Shown here: in pieces, positions 6,781 through 15,105 of the stretch | Layout: every line of letters begins with the position of its first letter | Numbering within the stretch: the stretch's first letter is position 1 | Source of the DNA: RGIG5050 sp045636065 | GTDB taxonomy: Bacteria; Verrucomicrobiota; Kiritimatiellia; RFP12; UBA1067 | Length of the DNA stretch: 18,976 nucleotides | Direction: 5' to 3' | Assembly: GCA_045636065.1 (NCBI GenBank) | Contig: JAZTWW010000021.1 | Location: forward strand, 1 to 18,976 | Translations under genes and position numbers: made by a program | The notes under the pieces: generated by a model | The model's database searches: none | Told to the model about the DNA's origin: nothing | What the model saw: only the letters and a program-made list of their open reading frames with translations

Positions 6781-8042
6781 TGGCGGACGCACCCGTTATT
6801 ATAGACCGCGCCAAGTGCATCGGCTGCGGCAAATGCGTGGGAGGCTGCGGCTTCGGCGCTCTTTCCCTCAAGGACGCCCCGGGCGCCAACAGGCTCGGGC
6901 GCGTCGCCGAGTGCGACGCAGGCGCATGCAAGGCGTGCTACGCATGCGTAGGCGCATGCCCGGTGAAGGCGATTTCGCAGGCGAAGGCCGAGATATACGG
7001 CACCGAGGGGATAGGCGACTACAGGGACATCTGGGTCTTCGCCGAGCAGACGGGCGGCAGGATGGCGGATGTCGTCTTCGAGCTTCTTGAAAAGGCCAAG
7101 TCGCTCAAGGAGGAGCGCGGCGAAGGCGCGAGGGTAGCGGCGGTCCTTCTCGGTTTCAGGCTCGATGAGGCGCTTGAAAAGAGCCTTGTCGCAGCCGGGG
7201 CGGACATCGTATACAAGGTCGACGCGCCAGAGCTCGAGAACTACGAGGCGAACGTCTATGTCGATGCCGTCTCGCAGCTCGTCGAGAAGCTGAAGCCCGA
7301 GGTGATCCTTGCAGGCGCGACGGCCATCGGCCGCGCATTCTTTGCGCGCGTCGCCGTCAAGGTGCGCACCGGCCTCACCGCCGACTGCACGCAGCTCGCG
7401 ATAAAGAGCACCGAGAACCGCGACACCGGAGCCATGCAGATGCTTCTCCACCAGACGCGCCCCGCGTTCGGCGGCAACATCATGGCGACGATCATGACGC
7501 CCAACCACCGTCCGCAGATGGCTACCGTAAGGCCGAAGGTGTTCAAGAAGGGCGTGGGCGACGCATCGCGCAAGGGCGAGGTTCTCCTCGAGAAGCTCAA
7601 GCTCATCGCCCCCAGGACGAAACTTCTCAAGGTATCGCGCAATCTCGAGGGCGTGGACATAGCCGAGGCTGAGATTCTCGTCTCGGGCGGGCGCGGCATG
7701 AAGAGCGCCGCGGGCTTCGCGATGCTGGAGGAGCTTGCGAAGCTTCTCGGCGGAACCTTCTCCGCGAGCCGCGCCGCCGTCGACGCCGGGTGGACGGACG
7801 TTTCGAGGCAGGTCGGGCAGACCGGCAAGACCGTCGCGCCCAGGCTCTATCTCGCGTTCGGCATCTCCGGCGCCATACAGCATCTTGAAGGCATAAGGGG
7901 CTCCGATACGGTGATCGCCGTGAACACCGATCCGAACGCACCCATATTCGGGATTGCGGATCTCGGCATAGTCGCCGACGCGACGGTTCTCGTCCCGAAA
8001 CTCATAGAGGCGCTCAAGGAGGGCAGCTCAAATGTCCATTGA
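6780..8042 (+). CDS. etfA: Electron transfer flavoprotein alpha subunit with N-terminal ferredoxin domain
   Basis: This alpha subunit (420 residues) carries an extra N-terminal ferredoxin-like domain of about 65 residues with two motifs: C13-x2-C16-x2-C19-x3-C23 and C50-x2-C53-x2-C56-x3-C60-P. They could hold two [4Fe-4S] clusters. The first motif has Gly rather than Pro after its last Cys, and an additional Cys is present at 45. The ETF part ends in the conserved FAD domain: SGGRGMKSA near 302, SRAAVDAGW near 330 and RQVGQTGKTV near 343. The closest known design is CarE of acetogens, in which EtfA also carries ferredoxin-type clusters in a bifurcating complex. The ATG at 6780 overlaps the etfB stop, and the 3' end overlaps the FixCX gene by 11 bases, so the subunits are probably made together. 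Confidence 0.95.
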   Translation: MADAPVIIDRAKCIGCGKCVGGCGFGALSLKDAPGANRLGRVAECDAGACKACYACVGACPVKAISQAKAEIYGTEGIGDYRDIWVFAEQTGGRMADVVFELLEKAKSLKEERGEGARVAAVLLGFRLDEALEKSLVAAGADIVYKVDAPELENYEANVYVDAVSQLVEKLKPEVILAGATAIGRAFFARVAVKVRTGLTADCTQLAIKSTENRDTGAMQMLLHQTRPAFGGNIMATIMTPNHRPQMATVRPKVFKKGVGDASRKGEVLLEKLKLIAPRTKLLKVSRNLEGVDIAEAEILVSGGRGMKSAAGFAMLEELAKLLGGTFSASRAAVDAGWTDVSRQVGQTGKTVAPRLYLAFGISGAIQHLEGIRGSDTVIAVNTDPNAPIFGIADLGIVADATVLVPKLIEALKEGSSNVH

Positions 8043-9633
8043 ATGTGATGTACTCGTTGTCGGCGCCGGCCCCGCGGGGCTTGCAACGGCGATTGCCGTC
8101 CTGAGGAAGGCCAAGGCCGCGAAGAAATCGTGCGATGCCGTCGAGAGGCCTTCCGTCATCGTCCTCGACAAGGGCCGCAGCCCGGGAAGCCACGTCCTTT
8201 CCGGCGCCGTCATCGATCCGCGCGGGTTCGAGCTTCTCCTTTCGGAGGACGAGATAAGGCGTCTTCCCGTCGAGTCGCACGTAACTCGCGAGAGCTTCAG
8301 GTTCCTTTTCGGCGAAGGCTCGTCCATGAAGATCCCGTGGGTGCCGCCGATGATGCAGCAGAAGGGCTATCCGATCGCAAGCCTTTCGAAGATCGCCTCC
8401 TCCCTCGCGGAAACGGCGAAGCGTGAAGGCGCGGAGCTCTACACGGGATACGCCGTCACGGAGCTTATCGAGGAGGATGGCCGGATCGTCGGAGCTAAGA
8501 CGGGCGAAAAGGGCGTCGCCAAGGATGGCTCGAGGAAGGAGAACTACCTTCCGGGCGAGGAGATCCGCGCAAAGGTCACCATCCTCGCCGAAGGCGCGGC
8601 TGGCATCCTCACCGATAGGCTTATCGCCGAAAAGGGGCTTGAGGGGGCAAGGCCGCAGAGCTACGCCGTCGGCATCAAGGAGCTTATCGAAGTGCCTGCA
8701 AAGGGCGGGTCCGCAGGCGAGATAATGCATACGTTCGGCTATCCCGTCGGGATGGGGACGTACGGCGGCGGGTTCGTGTACCATCTTTCGGATACGCAGG
8801 TGATGGTGGGCTATGCGCTTGGGCTCGACGCGCGCGATCCCTCGCTCGACATCCATGCGCTTTTCAGGCGCTTTAAGGCGCAGGCGCAGGTGGCAAGGCA
8901 CATCGAGGGCGGAAAGAGCGTCGCGTACGGCGCGAAGGTGATCCCCGAGGGCGGATTCTACGCGCTCCCCAAGCCGTACTTCCCCGGATGCCTCATAGTG
9001 GGCGACGGCGCGGGGCTCGTCGACGGGCTTCGCATCAAGGGCGTCCACCTCGCCATAGAAAGCGCGCTTGCGGCGGCTGATGCGATCATGGCGGGCGATC
9101 TTGAGAGCTATCCGAGGCGCCTTGCTTCGACAAAGGGCTATGCGGAGGTGAAGCGTGTCAGGAACGTCCACGGCGGCTTCTCGTACTGCGCGCCGGTGGG
9201 TGTCGCGATGGCGGGGCTCGCCTGGGCCACGTTCGGGAAGTTCCCGTTCTGGCGCGTCGGCGGTAAGCATCTCGACAGCGAGCGGACGCGGAAGCTTTCG
9301 GGCGCGGTAAGGCGCGATCCGCTTCCGCCTGTAGCGCCCAATTCGCCTGACAGGCTTACGGACGTATTCATGAGCGGCACGATCCACGAGGAGGATCAGC
9401 CATGCCACCTCAAGATCCGCAATCCCGCCAAGTGCGACGAGTGCGAGCGGCTGTACGGCTCCCCGTGCACGCGTTTCTGCGCTGCCGAGGTCTACCGCCG
9501 CGAGGAGGGCGATCTCAAGATAGACTTCTCCAACTGCCTCCACTGCAAGACGTGCCGCATCAAGTGCCCGATGGGCAATGTCGACTGGACGTTCCCGCAG
9601 GGAGGCGACGGACCTAGGTATACAAGGATGTAA
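8032..9633 (+). CDS. FixC-FixX fusion / electron transfer flavoprotein-quinone oxidoreductase
   Basis: This FAD/Fe-S protein (533 residues) should accept electrons from EtfAB and pass them to quinone at the membrane. It begins with a Rossmann FAD motif (VVGAGPAG, GxGxxG at residues 11-16) and has the FixC/ETF-QO middle region, including GDGAGLVDGLRIKGVH. The C-terminus is FixX-like, with eight cysteines in two sets: C468, C471, C479, C483 and C502, C505, C508, C512. It ends with the ETF-QO/FixX-type VDWTFPQGGDGPRYTRM. Typical ETF-QO keeps only the second set, so this resembles FixC fused to a complete FixX. AAGGAGGG at 8016-8023 is an excellent ribosome site. In the EtfB-EtfA context a FixABCX-type bifurcating role is plausible but not shown. 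A plain ETF-QO role is the alternative. Confidence 0.92.
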   Translation: MSIECDVLVVGAGPAGLATAIAVLRKAKAAKKSCDAVERPSVIVLDKGRSPGSHVLSGAVIDPRGFELLLSEDEIRRLPVESHVTRESFRFLFGEGSSMKIPWVPPMMQQKGYPIASLSKIASSLAETAKREGAELYTGYAVTELIEEDGRIVGAKTGEKGVAKDGSRKENYLPGEEIRAKVTILAEGAAGILTDRLIAEKGLEGARPQSYAVGIKELIEVPAKGGSAGEIMHTFGYPVGMGTYGGGFVYHLSDTQVMVGYALGLDARDPSLDIHALFRRFKAQAQVARHIEGGKSVAYGAKVIPEGGFYALPKPYFPGCLIVGDGAGLVDGLRIKGVHLAIESALAAADAIMAGDLESYPRRLASTKGYAEVKRVRNVHGGFSYCAPVGVAMAGLAWATFGKFPFWRVGGKHLDSERTRKLSGAVRRDPLPPVAPNSPDRLTDVFMSGTIHEEDQPCHLKIRNPAKCDECERLYGSPCTRFCAAEVYRREEGDLKIDFSNCLHCKTCRIKCPMGNVDWTFPQGGDGPRYTRM

Positions 9634-9635
9634 AA

Positions 9636-9653
9636 CCGCTCCAGAATGGGCGG
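9636..9653. repeat. REP-like palindrome after the FixCX stop codon
   Basis: CCGCTC and GGGCGG form a 6-bp stem, including one T-G pair, around a six-base loop three bases after the stop codon. The 21 bases 9636-9656 match 18791-18811 at 19 positions. No T-run follows, so it is not a standard intrinsic terminator, though it may protect the mRNA 3' end or help termination. Confidence 0.55.
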
Positions 9654-9659
9654 CAATGC

Positions 9660-9712
9660 TTGCATAAACGCGAAAATTGTGGTAGTCTATCACATATGAT
9701 TTCGTGAGGAGG
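9660..9712 (+). promoter_or_regulatory. Possible promoter and strong ribosome site for the giant secreted protein
   Basis: TTGCAT at 9660-9665 and an extended -10, TG-G-TAGTCT, with the hexamer at 9683-9688 are 17 bases apart; each hexamer is only a partial match. A better-looking TATGAT at 9695-9700 lies too close to the ribosome site to serve. The GAGGAGG at 9706-9712 is near-perfect and lies five bases before the ATG at 9718, indicating strong translation. Confidence 0.35.
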
Positions 9713-9717
9713 TTTGT

Positions 9718-12700
9718 ATGGATCAGAAAGCCGTTTCACTTTCCGCCGCAAAGGCCGCCGCGCTTGGCGCGGCCATGCTCCTTTCCGGTGCGATGTTCGC
9801 CGATGCGCCGGTCCCCGTGGCCGTGTGGGACGGCGACTTCACAGCCGAGGTCGAGGGGTATACGCTGAACCTCAACGGCAACGGACTTTCACAGGACGGA
9901 TCGACCATAACGATCACGCAGGCCTCGAAAGGCGTTGACATCAACTTCGGCTCGGCCTTCGCCAACGGAATGACGGTGATGGCCAGGTATTCCGGCCTTG
10001 TTGCAGGCGAGAAGGACAGGATGATCGTGACAACGTGCGTCGCCCAGAACGGCAACGACCGCACCGGCATAAACATCAAGAGCACCGGAGGTGGCAACAG
10101 CGGCAAGCTTCAGGGCTGCTACTACACCAGCGTCTGGTACGATTTCAATCCCATTGCGAATACCATCGGCGAAAGCGGCAAGCTGGCGTTAACCTACAAG
10201 GGCGACACTGGTACGTACCTGTACCAGACCTCGCTCGACGGCACGTTCTCCACCACCTCCACTTGGGGGGCATCGGGGCTTAAGTTCGGCGCCGATACAT
10301 CGTTATGGGGCGCGACGCTCGGCGGCATGAGAACGGTGAACTCCAACTGGTCCGCCGCCTCCGGCATGGAGATCTACGCGATCGCCGTCTTCGACAAGAT
10401 CCTCACAAACGCCGAGATGAACGACTACATCTTCCCGGGCGAAATCGCGACCGCCGACATCGAAGGGCTTGCCGTTTCGGTCTCGCAGCTAAATTCGACG
10501 TACGCCGGAAAGAAGATGTTGAATCTGACGTTCACGGACGGAGCCGTCCTTACGCTCGACGCGGCATTCACGGCGTCGAAGGTGAATCTCTTCTCCTCGG
10601 GAGACCTCACGCTCGCCGCCGATACGCAGCCGGCGGAGAGCGAGCTTTCCAAGATCGATGCCTCAGGCGTCGAAGGGAACCTTGCCCGCACATGGCTCTC
10701 TGCGGGCGGCGGAGTAGGCTTCAACTTCAACGCCGCTTCCGGCAGCGAAACGAATGTCGCCCTCGTTGCCGGCAGTACATGGTATTCCGATGCGTCCTCT
10801 GCGACAGGAACGAGAAACGACCTCTTTTCTGATGGACTTACCGTTCTTACATGGAGTTGTGCAAACGTATACAACGACGGCGGTAGCTCATCGATGGTGG
10901 ACGGCTATCTTGACGACGGCTCCGGCGGTCCCACAATAACGGTGACAAACGTCCCGTACGAAAGCTACGATCTTATCATCTACTGCTCCACCGACAGTTC
11001 CAACTACAGATTCAAGTCAAAGACCGTGAACGGGAAGAACTATGTCCCCGATCCCGTTTCAGGCGGAAGCGCCGAGGTCTCTTCATCCTCGCTCTTCTGG
11101 GGTACGACTGCGTTGAAGGGGACGGGCAAGGCCGTATATGGCGTAAACGCAATGCGCGTAAACGGGCTTTCCGGAACGCTGACAATATCAGGCGGCACGA
11201 ACAGCGACTCGGCGCGCGGGTGCATATCGGCCATCCAGATAGTCCCTGCCGGTACGCCTGACACGGTGAACGCCTACTACCTTGATATTGAGAGTGGTAC
11301 GGTAAACTGGTCCACCGGCGACTGGCGTGACGGCGTCGGCAATTCGGTTGGTGGCCTTGTCACTTCAGTCAATGCCTGCATAAATGTCTCCGGTAACGCC
11401 ACACTTGTTCTCGACTCGACCGTTTCAATGGGCAATGTCGCCTTCAATGTCCAGGAGAACTCCACTTTGACTGTCAGGGCGGGTGCCGGCGACGTGACTT
11501 TCGTCGCAGACCTGGTTTCCATGAAGGGCGGCACCGTAAAGCAGGGCTCTGCAAAGGTCTTCGGAGCTACGCCCGTCATTGCCGCTGGCGCGGGCGGCAC
11601 GTTCGATCTGGGCGGATTTGGCGTCAACGACTCGTCGTATCTGACGATTGGAGGTTCCGGCTCGGGTGATTCCCCATATGTCCTTACATCAACCGGCAGT
11701 GTCACCGATGGCGACAAACGCGTGAAGAACCTCTCGCTTTTCGGAGATGCCGTCTTTAATACGGACTACGATGTCAATATCGGAGCCTCCGGTGTGGGCA
11801 ACTATATGTATTTGAACGGGTTCACATTGGTGAAGGAAGGTACAGGGGAACTTGAGTTCTATAACGTGAATATGCCAGGGACCGGCACGCTGGACATCTC
11901 GGAAGGTTCCGTAAGAACCAGAGAGTGGAACAATTTCAACAATTCCACCGGATCGACTAAGCTGATCCTGCGGCCCGCAGCCGGGTTCGTCCAGAAGACA
12001 GACCGCGTCATATACGTGGATTCCTTCGAATGGGAAGAGGGCGGAACCCTTGATACATCCTCCAATGGCATTGGCGTCAAAAGCCGTTTTACCGGATGCG
12101 GAGAGACTGCCAAGTTCTTCTTCTCCAACGACTCCGAGGCCGAATTGACTGGCGATCTCGATGTCCTTACCCAGTTCGGGGTCGGTAATTCCCTTTCGCT
12201 TGTGAAGGCCGAAGAGGCTAGAACGGATCAGGACGGCTTTGTCACCGTAAGCCTCCCAGAATCCGTCAGCGGCACGGGATCCATTTCTGTCGGGGCGAAC
12301 ATCCACATGAATTTCGGGAAAGCCCGCCCCTCGGGCACGATCGATTTCGACGACGATACGCGCATTTCGATAGCGCAGAAGACAGACGCGGACATTCCGC
12401 AGTTAAAAACTACGTTCGTCCCCGAAAAGGAGAACGTGTGGCTCTACGATGCAAACGGCGCTGAAATCTACGATTACGAAATCAGCCTTAACGAGACGAG
12501 CGGCATCATTTCATTCTTCCCGATTTCCATCCCAGTGTGGAAGGGTACCGTGAGCGCGGCCTTTGATAGCCTTTCCAACTGGGCCAATTCGAAGATTCCT
12601 GCCGCCGGCCAGCCTGTCGTAATTGATGCCAGAAGGGAAGTCGCAATCACAGTCTCAGGCAATTACAATATATCCGACCTCTACATACTTGGCGGCAGCA

Positions 12701-14457
12701 CCGTCTCCTTCAAGGGGAGCGGAAGCATCATTCTTCCCCCCGCGTCAAGCGGTTCGTCGCATGTGATAGTGAACTCCGGCGCCGTCCTTGTGAGAACGCC
12801 GGAGACTGTCATCGACACGGACGGCATATCGGTGTCCTCGGGCGGTCTTCTGGTTATAGACGCAGGCGATGGAACTTTCACCGAAACGGCCGTAATTTCT
12901 GGCGACGGCTCTGTACAGACGTACGGAACCGTGACGATAGGCGCAAGCAATACATTTACGGGCGGGCTCACGGTCGTCTCCGGCATCACCTCGACGACTT
13001 CCTCTACGGGATACGGCCCCAACAGGTATGGACAGGCTATCGCGAATCTTGCGAGGATTGTCGTCATGGATGGAGGATGCCTTGACCTGAACGGAACAAA
13101 GGATACGTGCTATGCCATTACAATATCCGGCAAAGGCGTCCTCGGCGAAGACGGCGACTACTCCGGCGCAGTCATCAATTCGGGTTCGGAGATCGGATCC
13201 AACAACCGTCAGACGGCATCGTTGACGCTTGCCGCAGATGCAATGGTAAAGGCGAAGGAGGCTACGAACGGATGGGGCCTCGTCAACTCAGGCCATGCCG
13301 CAACCGTTCTGGCTCTTAACGGACATACCCTTACGGTCTCCGGCAAAGGCAACTTCCCGATTATCAACGCAAACACCGCAAGCGGCACGACCACTACCGG
13401 AACGCTTATACTGGACGGTGTCACATTGGGGCTCGTTTCCCAAGCGAGCAACTTTACGGGGGTTAATATCATCTTCAAGGGCTGCGGCGCCATCAATGCC
13501 AGCGTTGCACCTACGGCAATCGGCTCCTTGACGGTCAAGCCGTCAAAGACGGGCACCACGGCAACCGCCTGGAATCTTCCGAGCGGCCTCGTGCCGGCAG
13601 TCGACACCTCCAACATCGATCCCGATACGGTCGAGGTCGGCGAAGTCCTTGATATATTCACCGCCCCTTCGGAACTTGCGGAGGACACCATCTCTGTCGA
13701 GGCCGGCGGCCGAAACACTTCCGCAATCACCGGCACCAAGGTTCAGATCACCGTCAAGGAGCTCGCAAACTACCTGCATTTCGATTTCGACAGCCTCTCC
13801 GGCAACCTCAATAGCGCCAAGGCTGACGATTCGAACTCGCAGCTTGCGAGCATTGGAGGCAGTTCTGATCTTAATCCCGTATTCTCCCGCAACGGCAAGG
13901 CGATGAACTTCCATGACGGCTATACGCCATGGTGGGGCTCCTATGCAAGCACTTCCGAGTCGGCGATACCGTCGTCACCGATACACGCCGGCGAAATGAC
14001 TGCAACGGCCGTCATCAAGTTGCGTGAGAGCGGCAATTCCATAGTCTGGGGCTTCGGCAACAATGCCTCTTCCGGCATGGCCGTCATCGCAAAGGACGAC
14101 GAGACCATAGCTCTCGCAAAATGGGTGAGCGGCGGCAGCGTGGAAGAGATCGCCACCGTCACGGGGATTGAAAACCTTCTCGGGCGGTACCATTTCGTTG
14201 CGGTAATCGCTTCCGCAGAAGGAACGGAGCTTAGGGTGGACAGGCTTTCCTCCAAGACCGAAGCTTTGCTGCCTTCCTTTGACGGAAGAGGACAGCTTGG
14301 ATCCATACACGGCGGCAGGAAGGGCTACAACGCCATCGGATCTTCCGGTTTTGCTTTTGACGACTGGCTCGTCTACGATGCCCGACTTACGGACGGCGAG
14401 CTTGCCGCACTTAAAAAGAGCCTTGTTCCGGATCCGTTCGTCATCTACATAAAATAA
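9718..14457 (+). CDS. Giant secreted protein: LamG-like domain, beta-solenoid, LamG-like domain
   Basis: The 1579-residue product has a signal peptide (hydrophobic core about residues 13-27, likely cleavage AMFA-DAP after 28). Residues 32-240 look like a concanavalin/LamG-type domain, ending in YAIAVFDKILTNAEM. A second globular part follows at about 305-515 (TVTNVPYESYDLIIYCSTD). A long Gly/Ser/Thr/Val-rich region, about 515-1340, looks like a beta-solenoid. It includes an autotransporter-type opening (WKGTVSAAFDSLSNW, from residue 941) and a passenger-repeat-like TFTGGLTVVSG from 1079. A C-terminal LamG-like domain, about 1352-1570, ends in DDWLVYDARLTDGELAAL. No beta-barrel, LPXTG, PEP-CTERM or transmembrane anchor is visible. 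It is probably exported and may bind glycans or act in adhesion; that role is inferred only from the folds. Confidence 0.85.
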   Translation: MDQKAVSLSAAKAAALGAAMLLSGAMFADAPVPVAVWDGDFTAEVEGYTLNLNGNGLSQDGSTITITQASKGVDINFGSAFANGMTVMARYSGLVAGEKDRMIVTTCVAQNGNDRTGINIKSTGGGNSGKLQGCYYTSVWYDFNPIANTIGESGKLALTYKGDTGTYLYQTSLDGTFSTTSTWGASGLKFGADTSLWGATLGGMRTVNSNWSAASGMEIYAIAVFDKILTNAEMNDYIFPGEIATADIEGLAVSVSQLNSTYAGKKMLNLTFTDGAVLTLDAAFTASKVNLFSSGDLTLAADTQPAESELSKIDASGVEGNLARTWLSAGGGVGFNFNAASGSETNVALVAGSTWYSDASSATGTRNDLFSDGLTVLTWSCANVYNDGGSSSMVDGYLDDGSGGPTITVTNVPYESYDLIIYCSTDSSNYRFKSKTVNGKNYVPDPVSGGSAEVSSSSLFWGTTALKGTGKAVYGVNAMRVNGLSGTLTISGGTNSDSARGCISAIQIVPAGTPDTVNAYYLDIESGTVNWSTGDWRDGVGNSVGGLVTSVNACINVSGNATLVLDSTVSMGNVAFNVQENSTLTVRAGAGDVTFVADLVSMKGGTVKQGSAKVFGATPVIAAGAGGTFDLGGFGVNDSSYLTIGGSGSGDSPYVLTSTGSVTDGDKRVKNLSLFGDAVFNTDYDVNIGASGVGNYMYLNGFTLVKEGTGELEFYNVNMPGTGTLDISEGSVRTREWNNFNNSTGSTKLILRPAAGFVQKTDRVIYVDSFEWEEGGTLDTSSNGIGVKSRFTGCGETAKFFFSNDSEAELTGDLDVLTQFGVGNSLSLVKAEEARTDQDGFVTVSLPESVSGTGSISVGANIHMNFGKARPSGTIDFDDDTRISIAQKTDADIPQLKTTFVPEKENVWLYDANGAEIYDYEISLNETSGIISFFPISIPVWKGTVSAAFDSLSNWANSKIPAAGQPVVIDARREVAITVSGNYNISDLYILGGSTVSFKGSGSIILPPASSGSSHVIVNSGAVLVRTPETVIDTDGISVSSGGLLVIDAGDGTFTETAVISGDGSVQTYGTVTIGASNTFTGGLTVVSGITSTTSSTGYGPNRYGQAIANLARIVVMDGGCLDLNGTKDTCYAITISGKGVLGEDGDYSGAVINSGSEIGSNNRQTASLTLAADAMVKAKEATNGWGLVNSGHAATVLALNGHTLTVSGKGNFPIINANTASGTTTTGTLILDGVTLGLVSQASNFTGVNIIFKGCGAINASVAPTAIGSLTVKPSKTGTTATAWNLPSGLVPAVDTSNIDPDTVEVGEVLDIFTAPSELAEDTISVEAGGRNTSAITGTKVQITVKELANYLHFDFDSLSGNLNSAKADDSNSQLASIGGSSDLNPVFSRNGKAMNFHDGYTPWWGSYASTSESAIPSSPIHAGEMTATAVIKLRESGNSIVWGFGNNASSGMAVIAKDDETIALAKWVSGGSVEEIATVTGIENLLGRYHFVAVIASAEGTELRVDRLSSKTEALLPSFDGRGQLGSIHGGRKGYNAIGSSGFAFDDWLVYDARLTDGELAALKKSLVPDPFVIYIK

Positions 14458-14550
14458 ATCGTGATACGCTGTCAGAAGATGCCTTGCATATCGCCTTAAC
14501 AGGTATCGGACGGCAAGTCCCCCACAACAAAAGAAGAAGCGAGGTGCAAG

Positions 14551-15087
14551 ATGAAGAACCTTAAGAAAATGATGATGATTGCGGTCGTAGCGGTCATGTC
14601 GGCAACAGTTGCGTTCGCCGGTCCCGGCGGCCATGGCGGCCCTGGCGGGCATCGCGGCGGTGGCCATGGCGGGCATCGCGGCGGCGGACCTGCCATGCAT
14701 CACGGCGGCGGACATCGCGGCGGCGGTCCCATAGCGCGCCACGGCGGACATCGCGGCGGCCCCATCGGCGGCCATCACGGCCATCGCCCGCCTGCATACC
14801 GTCCCCATGGCGGATACTATCGCGGCGGCCCCGGATACTGGGGTGGACACCATCACCACCACCATCATGACGGGCTTGCCCTTGCGGCCGGAATCGTCAA
14901 CCTCGTCGATGATGTCCTCTTCCGCCAGTATGACGGCTACTACTGGTACAACGGGAACTACTACTCGGGAATCTATCCGAACGGGGTCATAATGACAACG
15001 CCGCCTCCGGTGGTCGTCAACCCGGCTCCGGTCGTGGTGACTCCGGCCCCCGTGGTTGCTCCTGCGCCTACGGTGATCCGTTGGTAG
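14551..15087 (+). CDS. Secreted His/Gly-rich protein with a natural heptahistidine run
   Basis: This protein (178 residues) is not assigned to a named family. It starts with a clear signal peptide (MKNLKKMMMIAVVAVMSATV, likely cleavage AFA-GPG after residue 23). Residues 24-99 are degenerate GGHRGG-type repeats, followed by seven consecutive histidines at 100-106; in all 20 histidines lie between 28 and 106. A Tyr-rich segment (DGYYWYNGNYYSGIYPNG, about 128-145) and a Pro/Val tail with PAPVV repeats complete it. Histidine density suggests binding of Ni, Zn or Cu outside the cytoplasm, but that is inference. GAGGTG at about 14539-14544 is the ribosome site. The 93 bases before it, after the giant gene, show no convincing promoter or terminator, so both may share an mRNA. 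Confidence 0.85.
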   Translation: MKNLKKMMMIAVVAVMSATVAFAGPGGHGGPGGHRGGGHGGHRGGGPAMHHGGGHRGGGPIARHGGHRGGPIGGHHGHRPPAYRPHGGYYRGGPGYWGGHHHHHHHDGLALAAGIVNLVDDVLFRQYDGYYWYNGNYYSGIYPNGVIMTTPPPVVVNPAPVVVTPAPVVAPAPTVIRW

Positions 15088-15105
15088 GGCCGGTGAAGGG
15101 GGACG

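Noticed and set aside
8014..9693. 559-codon open frame on the minus strand opposite the FixCX gene
   Set aside because: It mirrors a clear flavoprotein gene, has an Arg/Ala/Leu-rich meaningless translation and lacks a supporting promoter or ribosome site.
14458..14550. Possible terminator or promoter between the giant gene and the His-rich gene
   Set aside because: CTTGC/GCAAG and GATAC/GTATC pairs are short with long loops and no T-run, and TTGCAT at 14484 has no properly spaced -10 box.
14624..14868. Repeated CATCGCGGCGG-like units as a DNA repeat array or CRISPR
   Set aside because: They are degenerate His/Gly codon repeats inside a gene with a signal peptide; no regular spacers exist.
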